Assembly (NCBI GenBank): GCA_033558025.1
Contig: JAUCEF010000017.1
Location: forward strand, 1,798,001 to 1,862,000
DNA from: Phytophthora sp. 'mugwort'
Lineage: Eukaryota; Oomycota; Peronosporomycetes; Peronosporales; Peronosporaceae
Direction: 5' to 3'
Length of the DNA stretch: 64,000 nucleotides
Part shown: piece by piece, positions 42,190 through 54,164 of the stretch
Numbering within the stretch: the stretch's first letter is position 1
Layout of the letters: each line of letters starts with the position of its first letter
Translations under genes and position numbers: made by a program
The notes under the pieces: model-generated
What the model was told of the DNA's origin: nothing
What the model saw: the letters and a program-made list of their open reading frames with translations, nothing else
Database searches by the model: none

Positions 42190-44363
42190 CAGGATGTCCA
42201 GGCACGTTGAGAATTGTGCCCCACGTACTGCTGTCTCTGCTTTACGGAGTACCCTGCGCGCTATCGCTTCCAGCAGTTTTATTCCGGCCGTCCAAAAGCC
42301 TCTCGCACTAGCTGTTTCCTACGTCTGTTTCTGCCAGAAGACCAAGTTGATTATTTGTGTCCATAACTTGTTGAGACCGAACGACGATCCCATTCTTTCG
42401 CAAACCCGTCCCGATTGTCCGGGTAGCGGCGTCGCACGATTGCTCCACCTTTTGATAAGCCTTTCGGTGCCCTTTGAATTGCGCAGTTGAGCTTCCATGC
42501 TTCTATCTTGCCTGGTTGCCAGTCCTTTCCGGTCTAATGGCTGATCAGCTTCGCCCATATCGCTTGAGCCATTGGGCAGTCCCAGAACAGGTGCTCGTAC
42601 TTTACACGCTGCCCATTGCAACTGAGTCCTGCCTGGCAGGAGTTGTCCTGCTGTCTGCCGCCGCAGTATAGCTTAGCTGGTGCGTCACGTTCCTATAGAC
42701 CATCCAGACCTGGTAGTCTGTTAGTCCGTGGTGGTGAGACCACAGTTGGTTGGGCGTTTGATGAAGCTGTGCATTCTACCATTCGTCCCTTGAGGCACGC
42801 GCCGTTAGTCTGGAAATCACCTCTTGAAGCGGTCGCACGAAATCCCTCTTGCTCATTGTGTAAGTCTGCTACTATTCTGTGGTTCAGCTACGTCCTTTTG
42901 ATCGAAGGGAAATTATGAAACCGTGGGAGGGTTCAAACACCAAACATTCCCGCACAATCTTCTGTTTAAGCGAGCGTGTGAGCTCTTTCATAACATCCGC
43001 AATGGATGAGTGCGAGCCTTGGATCCCGTTAGCTTTTTGATGAAGCTGAATAGGCGGTCCCGCGGTTTTGCCCGTTGCCCGCTCCAATCCTTGAATCCGT
43101 CCCGGCTTAATGAGTTGTCCAGTCGTAATCGTGCTCAAAAGGAAGCGGCTGTCGGAGCGTAAGCTGCCTCCTTCTGCCCACGAGTCCCCAATCGCTAGGG
43201 CTGGTGAAGTGAGGCACAACTCGTCGCCCATCGCCGGAGTTTTAAATGCAAGTGTCGAAGCTCATCAGGACCCTGATCTGGTCGACGAATACCTATACAG
43301 TAGCCCCTGAGCTCTGTATTGGAAATCAGCAATCGTCCCCAATGCCTACATACGTCGTACAGCTGACCGCCGTGTTCAGGAACATAATTTGGCTTTTTGT
43401 GGGTTGTACTTTAAGCCCTGACATCCAGCCGAATGTGTCTACAAACTCGAGTGCGGGGAGAATTTGGTGGGCATCTCTTAGAAACAAAGTGGAGTCGTCA
43501 AACGCAGAAAACTTGTGCGTGTGCGTGGGATCCCCTGTACCGGAGGTCCTTCAATTCGTGGATCTTGGGTTACCCGGAATTTTTACCACTGGCAGAAAGA
43601 ACAGCGGCGCTAACGGACACCCTTGCCTGATGCCAGACCTGACCGGAAAAGGCCTTCAATAGTGCCCCATTTATGAGGAAACGCGCCACAATGTCATCGT
43701 GAAGCTTTGCCACTACTCGAACGAAAGCCTCTGAGAACCCGAAATGCCGCAGTGTTGCCAGGAGGAATCATCTGTCTATTGTGTCGTAGGTTCTCCTGAA
43801 ATCGAGCAGAAGAATGAGTCGGCTGAAGTCGCTTGTCACATTCGCTCTGGACGCCGCCGTCATAAGCTGTGTCATCATCATCATTACCGCCTTCTGCATC
43901 TGGCGTCCATGAACGAATCCTGGCTGCGCATCTCCGATAGGGGCGGAAGGAAGCGTTGCATGCGTGTGGCGATCACTTTTCCAAATATTTTGTATGCCGT
44001 TTGAAGGAGGGAGATCGACCTGTAGTCCATAGCGTCGTCCGAATCTCCCTTCTATCTCAGTGGGATGATAATCGCCTCTAAAAAGACTTCGGGAGTTCCA
44101 CTCCTATGATGATTTGATTCGCGACTTCGGTTAGTTCCGGCACCATAATCGCTTTGGTTTTCTTATAGAAGTCATTTCCCAGTCCATCCGTACGCGCTGC
44201 CTTGACTGCTGAGCTCGGATACCGCTTTTAGTACTTCCACCTCCGTAATAGAGGCCATTAAGGAAGCATTGTCCTCATCCGTGACTAGTCGTCCCTTTGG
44301 TATGGTCACAAAGGCTGCGAGTTCCTCCGCAACCGTTTCCGGTGGGGTTTCCCTGTCGCTCAC
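42190..44363 (-). pseudogene. L1-like non-LTR retrotransposon, 5'-truncated and broken
   Basis: On the minus strand a short pre-RT segment (ITEVEVLKAVSELSS, about 44250) leads to reverse-transcriptase blocks: YRSISLLQTAYKIFGKVIAT (about 44010), a degraded LLDFRRTYDT block (about 43800), EAFVRVVAKLHDDIVARFLI (about 43690) and VDDSTLFL-type remains (about 43480). The C-terminal zinc-knuckle-like block YEHLFWDCPMAQAIWAKL lies at about 42570. No endonuclease domain is present upstream, which fits the 5' truncation typical of LINEs. Stops and shifts are frequent. Confidence 0.8.
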
Positions 44364-45339
44364 TCCTAATCAGAAATGAGCCAGTACTTTCCTATATTTC
44401 TTAGGGCAAAATATCGGAAAGTCATAATAGTTTCTTGTTCTTTGATATTATGAATTAGTTACTACGTAATACTACGCAGTAAATAATTCCTAACTGGTAA
44501 TTTCGATGAAAATTGATTAGGGGGCCCCGCGTTCCCGCCAAGGGTTGCGACTACGTCGCTGCATTGCAGCATCATGGGTACAGGGCTGTACTACAGGCCT
44601 CAAGATTGATGAGCAAACTTGGTGCAAGAAAAGAACCAATATCATGTTACTCGATCAGTTTCTAGTAGCTTGACCTTGGGTTGGGGAATTCTGTTATACT
44701 GTAAAATTAAAATATCCGCTTAACAGGGTACGTATATGAAACTATAGCTTCACTCATAACGCTCATCGGCGTAGCCATACCTAGAGCATTGGCTGTCATC
44801 GCTGCAGCCATTGTCGCTGCTGTTGTCGTTGGACGAAGCGGATCGTCCTCCCTGCCATGTCGCTCGTCCATCTTATCTCGCCGTCGACAGTATGGTGAGA
44901 GCCACCGAATCTGGCGGTGGAATTTGGTTATTCTGCCTGTCGAGGCCCTGTCCTCGCCATGACCACGAGCGGCTCGTCGAGGGGATGGATCGTCTCGAAG
45001 ATACCCGCCTGACTGGCCAGAACTTCCGTTAATGGTCCGCGTGGAAACATAACTCGGCGAGCTTCAACCTGGTTCTCACGCTTAGGACTTCTGCACTAGT
45101 TGCCGCGTCATTGGGACATTTGTCAAACTGTTACTGCGTCGTCACGAGCTATCAGGAGTTGCTCATCGGCATAGACGACTAGGATGCATGAAAACGGAGC
45201 TCACCACGATCTGAGCACGTGATGCGATCTCCCCTACTGTGGCAACACACTCATCAACAAGAGCTTTAGGAAACCCGTTGAATCTGTTGAAAATTTTGAT
45301 CGTTTTTAAGAGGGAAGTGTCAAGCTTGGATCGTTTTTT
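44364..45339. other. Upstream region of the aminopeptidase gene
   Basis: About 975 bp. It contains AT-rich direct repeats (TACTACG...AATA, near 44460-44485). No gene is recognised; the proximal part should hold the aminopeptidase promoter. Confidence 0.45.
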
Positions 45340-45355
45340 TCTCATTCGTGAATCC
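45340..45355 (+). promoter_or_regulatory. Initiator-like element of the aminopeptidase gene
   Basis: TCTCATTCGTGAATCC resembles the oomycete initiator consensus and lies about 60 nt before the ATG at 45410. It supports that start over the in-frame ATG at 45239. Confidence 0.5.
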
Positions 45356-45409
45356 GCCGCGCAGAGAGAGGAACCACTAGCAGCCAGAGTTTCCTTTTAT
45401 CTGTTGAAG

Positions 45410-48400
45410 ATGGCCACGTCCGCCGCCAAGAAGTATCGCTTCACGCGTCAGGATTTCCAGCCACTGGCGACCAAGCCGTTGCACTTTGACATGGTATTCG
45501 ACATCACTGAGGCCAAGGTCAAAGTGACGTTGCAGACGACGCTCAAGCATGAAGACGCACAGCCGCTCTCGGAGCTCAAGCTCAACGCGAAGGAGCTGGA
45601 GATCCTGTCGGTTGAGCAGTTCGATAAGTTCACGCCATTGAGCGACAAGAAGGACTTTGTGAGCCATGTACAGAGTTTCGCGGAGCCCCGTGCATTGCAG
45701 TTCGAGGTGGACAAGGAGGACCACTTTCTCGTTGTCAAGTTCTCTAAGCCCGTGCAGTCCGGGGAGGAGTTCGTACTCCGTACCGTGTCGGTGGCCACCC
45801 CCACTGAGAACATCCTGGAGGGCCTCTACTTTGACTACACGCCCGAGGGGGCCCCTAAGACTATCATCACGCAGTGCCAGCAGCATGGATTCCAACGCAT
45901 CGTGCCGTGCATCGACACGATGGACGCCAAGGCATACTACACCACGACCATTGTGGCGGGCACACGCTACACCAACATCATCACAAACGGAGACTTGGCG
46001 CCGGGATACCACACGGAGACTGGTGTGCCCGTGTTCCACTCCGCGTCGGAAGTGCTAGGCGTGGAGGACCCGTCTCGCCACGTGCTCAAGTACTTTAATC
46101 ACAAGGTGAACATGGCGCCGTACCTGTTTTTCCTAGGCGTGGGCACATACGAGACGTTCCGTCGTACACTAGAGTTCCCGGATGGCGACACGACGCTACT
46201 GGAGATCCTGGCGTTCCCGGGCTACTTTGAGTCGACTGATGCCAAGGCAGCTGTCAAGATGCTGCACGACTCCGTGCTGTGGGTGATGGTGAGTCTGGGT
46301 CCGGAGGCCTGTGAGCACCATAACGAGCGCAAGCGTATGTATGAACTGCTGGAGGAGCGTGAGGCTCTCAAGGCTAAGGAAGGCCCGCTGTGTCTCGGAC
46401 CCAATGAGGAGTACGTCAAGACCCCTCTGAGCGCTTCGGATGCTGCGCGCTTGGCTACGATTCGCGCCGAGCTGAAAGACCTGTTGAAGGTGTGGAAGAA
46501 GACAGGCTACAAGTACACTGGTGCCGTTTACCGCGAGATTGCGATGGAGAACTCGTACTACGGTGGCATGGAAAATGTCGGCAACACCACCATCGTGAGC
46601 TCGTGTCTGTGCCCCAGCTGCCGCATGGACGACAAGTCGTACGAGTACATGGAGCACGTGAAGGTCCACGAGTACTACCACAACATCAACGGCAGCCAGG
46701 TCACTGGCCAGTCCCCATTCGAGATCTGGTTGAACGAGGCTGTCACGGTGCACATGGAACGTAAGCGTGGTGCGGCCATTTTCGGCGAGGATTACAGCCG
46801 TCTGAGCGAAGTCTTGTACATGTTCACCCCGGCCATTGGGCCACTTGCGCAAGACAAGTCTGCGACGTCTCTATCTGTCGAGCCCCAGGGTTTCAACCAG
46901 ACGCAGGAGCTGGTTTCTGTTGTGACGTACTCGAAGGCTCCTGAGTTTGTTCGCATGGTTGAACTGCTATTGGGCGAGGCTGCCTTCCACAAGGCTCTTG
47001 ACATGTACCACACGAAATATGCGTTCGGCAATGCCACCAGCATGGAATGGATCAAGTGCATGGAAGAGTGTTCTGGTCTTACCCTGCAGAATCTGGCCAA
47101 GACGTGGCTGAACCGCCCGGGCCACCCTGAGGTGACGTACTCGACGGAGTACAAGGCTGCTTGCAAGGAGTACGTGGTGGAGATCTCACAGACGGGCTTC
47201 GAGGACAAGCCTACTGACAACAACGGACCGTGGGAAATTCCAATTGATTGGTCTCTTGTGAAGGACGGCAAGTCGATGAAAAGCGGTGTGTTCCTCATGA
47301 AGACGAAGGATGCCAAGCTTGTTATCCCAGATGTAGCGGAAGAGCCGGACTTCCTGTCTTTTGCTCGTGGATGGTCTTTCTTCGGCAAGTCGAAGCAGAC
47401 GAACTCGTCCGTTGCTCAACTCACGAAGCAGGCTCTGTCCGACCCGGATGCTGTCAACAAATATCAAGCTTACCGCGGCGTGGCGGATACTGAGAAGGCG
47501 AAGGTGATTGAAGGCCTGCTAACGGGTGACAAGCAGGTGGAGATTTCGTCTGAATTCGTGGAGCTGCACGGTTCGATCCTGTTCTCGGACGGGCTCACGC
47601 CTTCTGCGCGTGCCTTGACACTGGTTGAGGCCAAAACAATCCCGAGCCGAGATGACTTGAGCCACCACTATGGTGCGATTAAAGAGGCGACCACGGCCTT
47701 GTTGCAGGCAGTCTGGGCCAAGTACTCGGTGAAGATCGAGGCGGCATACAACAAGCTGTGCGAGGCTGCTCACCCTGGGTCACACGTCGAGCAGTTCCAG
47801 GAGCGTGCTCTTAAGCGTCACCTGCTGCTTCTGATTGTGGCTGGCGGAAAGTCTCCGGTGCTTAGCACGACTTCAAAGGTTACGCCGACAGTGGCACCGT
47901 ACAAGCTGGCGCTTGACCTGCTGAAGAAGTCCACCTTCGTGACTGACCAAGCTATTGGTTTCCGTCTTGTGTTGGAGGATGAAACCTTTGCGGAGCGTGC
48001 GAAGGTGCAGGAAGAGATTTTCGAGGAGTGGCGCAAGACGCCAGACATGCTGACCAAGTACATCAGTATCGTGAGCAGTTTGGACTCGAAGGACGTGGGC
48101 AAGCAGATTCTGAATCTGCTGGCGAACCCGAGTTTCAACCCCGCTCAGTCCAGCCACGGCCGTACGCTGTCGCGTTGTCTCTCGCAGATCCGCGATTTCT
48201 CTCTCGCCACGGACGAGGGTCTCGATGTCATGGTGCAAGCATTTGTGAAGATCGGCAAGGTGAATCAGATGTCTGCGTACCCGCTGCTGCAGTGCTTCGA
48301 CCACTTAGACCGCTTTGATGACGCCACCAAGGCGAAAATGTTTGCAACGCTAGAGCGCATGCAGAGCTCAATCGACAAGAAGAAGGAGGAGTCGCTCTAC

Positions 48401-48436
48401 AACCAGCTCAGTATCATCCTGGAGAAGAAGCAGTAA
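45410..48436 (+). CDS. M1-family zinc aminopeptidase (PepN/puromycin-sensitive type)
   Basis: Zinc metallopeptidase that removes N-terminal amino acids from peptides, most likely in the cytosol since no signal peptide or membrane helix is seen. From ATG 45410 it has 1008 residues. The exopeptidase motif is GGMEN (residues 385-389). The zinc site is HEYYH (420-424) with the third ligand Glu 443 in LNEAVTVH, the exact 18-residue spacing of the family. An insert of about 60 charged residues (ERKRMYELLEEREALKAKEG) separates the substrate-binding and catalytic parts. The C-terminal 400 residues are helical. The frame is open back to 45239, but the initiator-like site at 45340 and the family N-terminus favour 45410. 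There are no introns. Confidence 0.92.
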   Translation: MATSAAKKYRFTRQDFQPLATKPLHFDMVFDITEAKVKVTLQTTLKHEDAQPLSELKLNAKELEILSVEQFDKFTPLSDKKDFVSHVQSFAEPRALQFEVDKEDHFLVVKFSKPVQSGEEFVLRTVSVATPTENILEGLYFDYTPEGAPKTIITQCQQHGFQRIVPCIDTMDAKAYYTTTIVAGTRYTNIITNGDLAPGYHTETGVPVFHSASEVLGVEDPSRHVLKYFNHKVNMAPYLFFLGVGTYETFRRTLEFPDGDTTLLEILAFPGYFESTDAKAAVKMLHDSVLWVMVSLGPEACEHHNERKRMYELLEEREALKAKEGPLCLGPNEEYVKTPLSASDAARLATIRAELKDLLKVWKKTGYKYTGAVYREIAMENSYYGGMENVGNTTIVSSCLCPSCRMDDKSYEYMEHVKVHEYYHNINGSQVTGQSPFEIWLNEAVTVHMERKRGAAIFGEDYSRLSEVLYMFTPAIGPLAQDKSATSLSVEPQGFNQTQELVSVVTYSKAPEFVRMVELLLGEAAFHKALDMYHTKYAFGNATSMEWIKCMEECSGLTLQNLAKTWLNRPGHPEVTYSTEYKAACKEYVVEISQTGFEDKPTDNNGPWEIPIDWSLVKDGKSMKSGVFLMKTKDAKLVIPDVAEEPDFLSFARGWSFFGKSKQTNSSVAQLTKQALSDPDAVNKYQAYRGVADTEKAKVIEGLLTGDKQVEISSEFVELHGSILFSDGLTPSARALTLVEAKTIPSRDDLSHHYGAIKEATTALLQAVWAKYSVKIEAAYNKLCEAAHPGSHVEQFQERALKRHLLLLIVAGGKSPVLSTTSKVTPTVAPYKLALDLLKKSTFVTDQAIGFRLVLEDETFAERAKVQEEIFEEWRKTPDMLTKYISIVSSLDSKDVGKQILNLLANPSFNPAQSSHGRTLSRCLSQIRDFSLATDEGLDVMVQAFVKIGKVNQMSAYPLLQCFDHLDRFDDATKAKMFATLERMQSSIDKKKEESLYNQLSIILEKKQ

Positions 48437-48586
48437 GCCATGTCACCAGCCTCGCTTTATGCCATGAAAACAGAGCAGCTTGAGTAAGAAAATAATGAAA
48501 TCGCAGTTCATGGTAACAGTAGGTTTGGGCTCATACCCCTTCATGACCCGGTGTCTCTTCGAGCGTAACGCCAATATTGCAACATT

Positions 48587-50822
48587 ATGGCGATGTCAGA
48601 TGTCAAGCCGCTGCTTGCTTTGTCGTTGCATTACCTCGTACTGACGCTGCAGTACCTTATTTCGGCACTGGAGCACGTCGTGCGTCTCGTTTACAGAGGT
48701 AGAGTGCTCATTCAATACTATTCTGATGTAGTGGCCAGGTCTCAAGTGGTGTTCAAGCTCAATGCGTGGGGGGATCGGGTCGCCAAGTATCCATGGGTTC
48801 GAAAAGGCTGCAACCTTGTGTATCACTGTGCCGCGGTCATTGTCGGATCGAGTTACGTGGACGAACGTGGAGCGTTTACAGCTCGGGTACTCATGGAGAA
48901 TGACGCTTATCGCGACCGTCTACTTGTTCAAGAGATTGAAGACCTGGTGGCATTGTGTGACGCTTTACGCCTCACAATACCGCAGCGGAAGGCATATTTT
49001 CAGTGTTTCCTGCGCATAGACTTTATGCGTCGCTCAAGTGTATCGCGTGCAGAGTTGCTGCGTTATTGCAATCTGCGATCTACACGCCTCACAAGTTTTT
49101 TACTGCCGAATGCTGAGGAAGCCACACATCGAGAAACCGCGCGCAACCGCTGGGATATTATGCAGTTAATGGCGACATGCTTCTCCGTATGCACGGCTGA
49201 CGTTGTTGAGGTTCGTTGTCCTTCGTATAGTCCACGAGTATTTGCTGGGATTTACATGGGTGTTACTTGGCACTATTTCGTTTGTAAACAAAGCTTGTTC
49301 GACACGCAGTAGCTGAAGCCATTCACCCAGGGGAAACTGAAGCTAATGAAAACGGAAACGAAGAGTCGATACAAGAAGACACTGGAAATGAGGAGATGAT
49401 TGATCATGCTGGTGTAGGAGATCATAATCAAGTGGTCGATGGTAAACTTCTCAGCACGCCTAATATCTGCCAGCAGATTGATCAGTGCCTCGCATTTTTT
49501 ATCGGTGTCGCTGATCCCGTGGAGCGCGGTTTGCAGGCCCTGCTGAAGGAGCTCTACGATAATGAGCGTATCGCGGAGCACCAAAAGAATGACGACTTGG
49601 CATCTTCACGTGTCAGCTTCCAAGATATTCACGGAGTGGCTTCAATCTTTGACGTCGTGCGGTTATTCCCAGGTGGGCCAGAGCTTCTCGTGCATTAAAC
49701 ATCGTATTGTCACTAACCGATCATTAAAGCGCAGTCCTCGTTTTCCCGTGCATTTGGGTGCAGCATGTCCTACGGACGCGCGTCCTTGGTGTTAAAACGT
49801 GGGAGAGCTTGCAGCAACGTCGTATGCAGCTCCAACCGCATCTCCCTATTAGAGGCATCTTCCTGTCTGTTGCTGGCATCGTAGCAGCATCTCAAGTGCA
49901 GCTACAGCACAAAACTAACCATGACTACCAAATTTTGACACCAACCAGTGGGGAGGAGGATACCAGCAGCACTCCGTCAATTGCGCTGCTTGATGGAGAC
50001 AGCAGAGGTAGGAGTGATGGCAGCATGAGCTCCAAGAAGTCAAACCCACGCAAGGTCGTTCCAAGCACGTACGCTCAGAAACCTTGCTCAATTTCTTTCA
50101 CTCTCATGTTGTTTATGAGGTCTTACACTGTGTGTATGTTTGTGTAGTGGTAGTGGGCAAGTAAAATCGGACGATGAGGCATCCGTGTACACTGTGGAAG
50201 AGTCCAGTAACCTCCGACTAACCTTTGATCAATGTGCCACCTCGGAGGAAGCCTGGCGCGTGTCAGCAAACCACGCACTGGCATCGGTTTACATCCAATG
50301 CCTTCTAGAAGACACGGCGGCGTCAAGTGAGGCGCTTCAAGTAGAATTTGAGCAAGTCGCCAACGAGATTTTTACAGGAGAGGTCAGTATAGAGAAGTCC
50401 GAGCAGATCCGACAACGACTTGTGAAGCTCTATGGCTATCGTCTGGCGCACTCGCTCCTAGCGAAGAGTACAGTGAAAGAGCTAAACCACGCGTCAAAGA
50501 CACCTCTTGACGAGCGCCGTGCTAAGCAGCGGTACACAAAGGCATCGCGTGGCAGTGAGCTTGTCGAGGACAAAGTGATATACTGGAAAGAGGTCAGTGT
50601 TCGCTTTATGAATAACAACCAGGAACTGGGAAATGCTAATATTTGTTTTATATGCTGCAGTTTGACGATCCAGTAGCCAAGAGGACATTCTACTACAACA
50701 TTCGGACGGGGGAATCACGCTGGGAAAAACCTGTCAATTTTGTAGGCAAGAAGAAGCTAAGAAAGCGACGGAAAGCGAAGAAGACTCACGATGTCCAGCT
50801 ACAACAGAAAGCACAAGGATGA
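48587..50822 (+). CDS. WW-domain protein, five exons, unknown function
   Basis: Exons inferred from frame, GT/AG sites and branch points: 48587-49210, 49294-49672, 49735-50068, 50148-50592 and 50661-50822. Together they give 647 residues with all phases consistent. The N-terminal 80 residues contain hydrophobic helices; residues 100-180 resemble paired EF-hand-like helices without clear calcium loops. The middle is acidic and low-complexity. The C-terminus has a WW domain (YW...TFYYNIRTGESRWEKP) split by the last intron, then a Lys/Arg-rich tail (GKKKLRKRRKAKK) that could be a nuclear signal. WW domains bind proline-rich ligands. The gene starts only 150 bp after the aminopeptidase stop and ends 81 bp from the convergent COG5 stop. 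Confidence 0.78.
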
Positions 50823-50903
50823 GATTTTTGCAACTGAAGAATCGTTTAGCGCCTGTATCAATCAAGCAGCACGCTGAGCAAGTTCTCGTTCTATTGCTTA
50901 TAA

Positions 50904-53842
50904 TTACCGAGAAATCATCACTTCGTAGCCTGCCAGAAGGATAGCGCTAGACTCCTGCAGCAAATCGTAGATCGGGCTCAACTCGGCATTCGCTGATGCA
51001 CTTACGCGCTGAGAATATGCATCAAGGCACTTGGCCATTTCTCTCCAGGCCTGCTTTTCAGCTTGCAAGCTTAGACAATAATCTTTCAAGCACGGATAGC
51101 CGAGCGGCAGCTCCTTCCAAGACAATGACAGCATAGACGACCTGCCACTCGACGATGGTGGGGTCGTCGATGGTGACGATGACCGACCGATGGCTGCTCG
51201 AGTGTCTAACCACTCGATGTACTTCGAAGCCGTCCAGTGTTTCATTTGATGCGGAAGTTGTAGCTCAGGCGGAGCGCGAGATGTGAGGTGATGCCAGACG
51301 TTACTCGGGCGGATCTTGTCAATGGTGGTGTCCCGAAGAATGTCATTATTCTCAAGGAAGATCATGTGGCGGAACGCGCGTAGCTCCTCATAGGACGCCC
51401 CGACATTCTTCAGTGGCACGATGTGCTCTAGTCGTAGTTCCAACTGTGCCATATCATTCGCGAGACGCAGCTTACCGTTCTCAGTAAGTGGTCGTAGCAA
51501 GGATGCGTGTCGGATAAAGACCGAGATAAGCCGCTCGACAAAATCCGCCAGACATTTGGTTGCAAAGGCAGCGATGGGGAGGCGGCGTAGATGATCCTCT
51601 AGGATCACTGCGAAGGCGTTGCTGAACTCTTGCATATACTTGGAGCCACTTGTACCTTGTGGTGAACGGAACCCACCGCTACTTCGCGGTGCATCGCTTG
51701 AGGTTGCCACTCTGGCTGCTGCACTTTGATCGCCGAAGGACTCCTCGTGCATTTTCGCGAAAATGTCTTCCAGCAGGACTGCAAGTGCCTGGAGGTAGTA
51801 ACCCAGCAAGGCGTATTCCAGGTCACCGATCATCTCACGGCACGGGGTCAGACTTTTGGTGCAGAGCGCTTTAGCTTGCTTGGGTGTAACCACACCAGTT
51901 GCAATGGAATTAGTAGCAGATAACACGTGTGCTGCCGTTCCTGCTTGAGTACCATTGGTAGCTGCAGCTGTTTCAACACGGTTACCTACCTCCTCAATAG
52001 CACCGTCCAGCAAACTCAACACATGCATGAGCGCAACGTTGTGGGCCTGTGTAGGTGTTCGTCCGAAAGACGGCGTCGTCACGGCAGCTGCCTTGCCTTG
52101 GTGCATAATTCGCTTCACGTTTGAGCAAAACACGTTCACTGCTTTCCGCACCTGCTGAAGCGCACCATCCAGCAGAACGGGATCTTGGCCAGCCTGCTCC
52201 AGCTCCGAGAAAATTGTGCGTGACAGGGTTTGTATGTCGCTGCGGCCAGGTGGCGATGTGTGAAAATTTGAGCTCTGTGGGAACATAAGTTGGATGGGGT
52301 TTGACATGCGGCGATATACGCGGTCCACAAAGGCCTCATGTAGAGGTGTCATGGAGTCCAGTAGCTGTGTGCGCTCAGCCTCAGACCCCGCAATTGGCAC
52401 CAACACTCGTACCAGGCCGTTCTGCGAGTCAACTGCGTTATCAGGGGTTGAATCAGCCAAGAATTCTACTCCAGCACTCTGCTTCGTCGCCGCGAACAGT
52501 TCGTTTAGAACTCGCGTGGCTTGCTCGCGCATACGAGGATATTCCGCGATCAAAACTGATTTGACTGCAGTGCTGTAGCCAAGTGTGGACGCGAACAACT
52601 CCCGCACGATAGCACAAGTAACTTCCCAGAATGTAGCGAAGAGAGATGGCTCATCCGGCTCGAGTACTAGATCCAGATACTTTTTGCCTGATGCTGGATC
52701 CACCATCTTTAGTAGCACACGCTGCAGATTCCACACTTGCATAGCATGAACGCGGATGAAATCAAACACATCCTGGAGAGCTTTCCACAGGTCAGATTTC
52801 TGCACGGTGCTACCTGACGGTCCGTTATTTGTATCCAAGCCGTTCGAGCCGCTACCACCGGAGCGCACAAGCTTTTCCTCCGAGATGGCAGCAGTGCACT
52901 TCCGCTCTACCTCCTGAATCACGTCATTCACCGAGGCTTGAGCCGTCGTCGCCAGGTCTCCCAGGTAAAAGAGGATCTGGAGAGCGTCACCAACATCCGC
53001 CTGGCTCAAACTCTGAACCCCTGAACGCAGCGTACCGCGTACCTCGCGCTTCAGGTTCGTACTGAGTTTCCTCGTAGCCGGCAGCTTGGCACGTACAACA
53101 CTCAGTTCCTCAAAGCTGTCATCTTGCACCAGCATCTCCATCTCTCTGATTGCAAGCGCCACCGAGGCCATCTCGTTCTGTCTTGCATCACCCGAAAGTC
53201 CGCTCCCATTCTCCACCGCGCCTCCCGTCGACGACGCATCGACATGGTTCAACTCCGACCCTAACACACGGTCCGATAGCTGCTGGAAGCGCAACACGCG
53301 TCGCACAATATCCCCGCATTGCTCCACATTGCGGTAGCGCTGGATAGTGTCACGCAGATTCTCGTGCTGCTCGCGTACTAACGCCTGCAGCGAGTGTACC
53401 GATTGCTTGAGCTGCCCCACCGAGCTCTGCACCGACGTGACGTAGCCCTGTAGCTCGTCCACAGAACCCACCTGATCGAGCAACGTGGCGTGGTGCTCGC
53501 CGATGTGCTCTGAGATGACGCGGTCGATGCGCTGCACGGCGCCGTCCAGGCGCTCCACAAACTGTTCCGATTGGCTAGATCCGTCCGGATCATCTGACGC
53601 TGTGGTGAAGCTGGTAGCCGAGCTGGCGCGGCGGCGTGAGACGCCGCTGGTGTCCCGCGAGGCCGAGTCGCGGGCCACGACGGCACTGGCGATTGCGCTG
53701 ACGTTGCATTCCGGGCTCAGGAAGACGCCCAACTGCGCTACATTAGCGATGCAAATACAAATGGGTCATTAGTGGTTGGAGGGTTGTAGACTGGATACGG
53801 CCGCCTACCGTCGCCCTGGAGATCGCGTACGACCGCCTCCAT
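50904..53842 (-). CDS. COG5: Conserved oligomeric Golgi complex subunit 5 (COG5)
   Basis: COG5 belongs to the eight-subunit tether that captures recycling vesicles at the Golgi. The main exon (53737-50904) has no in-frame ATG at its front. A 34-nt first exon (53842-53809, starting MEAVVRDLQGD) joined across a 71-nt intron (53738-53808, GTAGGC...TGTAG) restores the frame as DAQLGVFLSPECN and gives 955 residues. The N-terminal coiled-coil region matches COG5: RRVLRFQQLSDRVL, DVGDALQILFYLGDL and LWKALQDVFDFIRVHAMQV. The C-terminus is helical throughout. Longer linkers than in animals (Gly/Ser-rich near residue 300) account for the extra length. It is divergent from the myosin gene, 322 bp away. 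Confidence 0.88.
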
Positions 53843-54164
53843 GCTCTTCGTGTTGCTCGTCAGATGCAAGTGTGATGGAAGATAGGTCATGACAGCTAAA
53901 CCTGTGACGGAAGAGAGGTTTTCTATGTGGTCGACATGAGTGAGCCTGGCAGTTGAAGTTAATCTTGGAGTTTGTATGCGCCTTTAGAAATCAGCCCTGC
54001 AGCACAAGGCAACGAACGCCGCGACAAAAAGTGATTTCGATCGTGCTCGTTAGTGCGTGCGCGCATTGGCATTGCGGATTCCGTACTCTTCGTCTCTAAG
54101 AGACCATCACTCTGTATTCCGCATTCTGGTGCGCACTCAACCTCCATACTCAGTGCAAGTGTAA
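53843..54164. promoter_or_regulatory. Shared COG5/myosin promoter interval
   Basis: A 322-bp gap between divergent starts. Sequences such as GCGCACTCAACCTCC (54131) on the myosin side faintly resemble an initiator. Nothing else is recognised. Confidence 0.45.

Noticed and set aside
46196..46852. 218-codon minus-strand frame within the aminopeptidase
   Set aside because: Shadow of the zinc-site coding region on the other strand.
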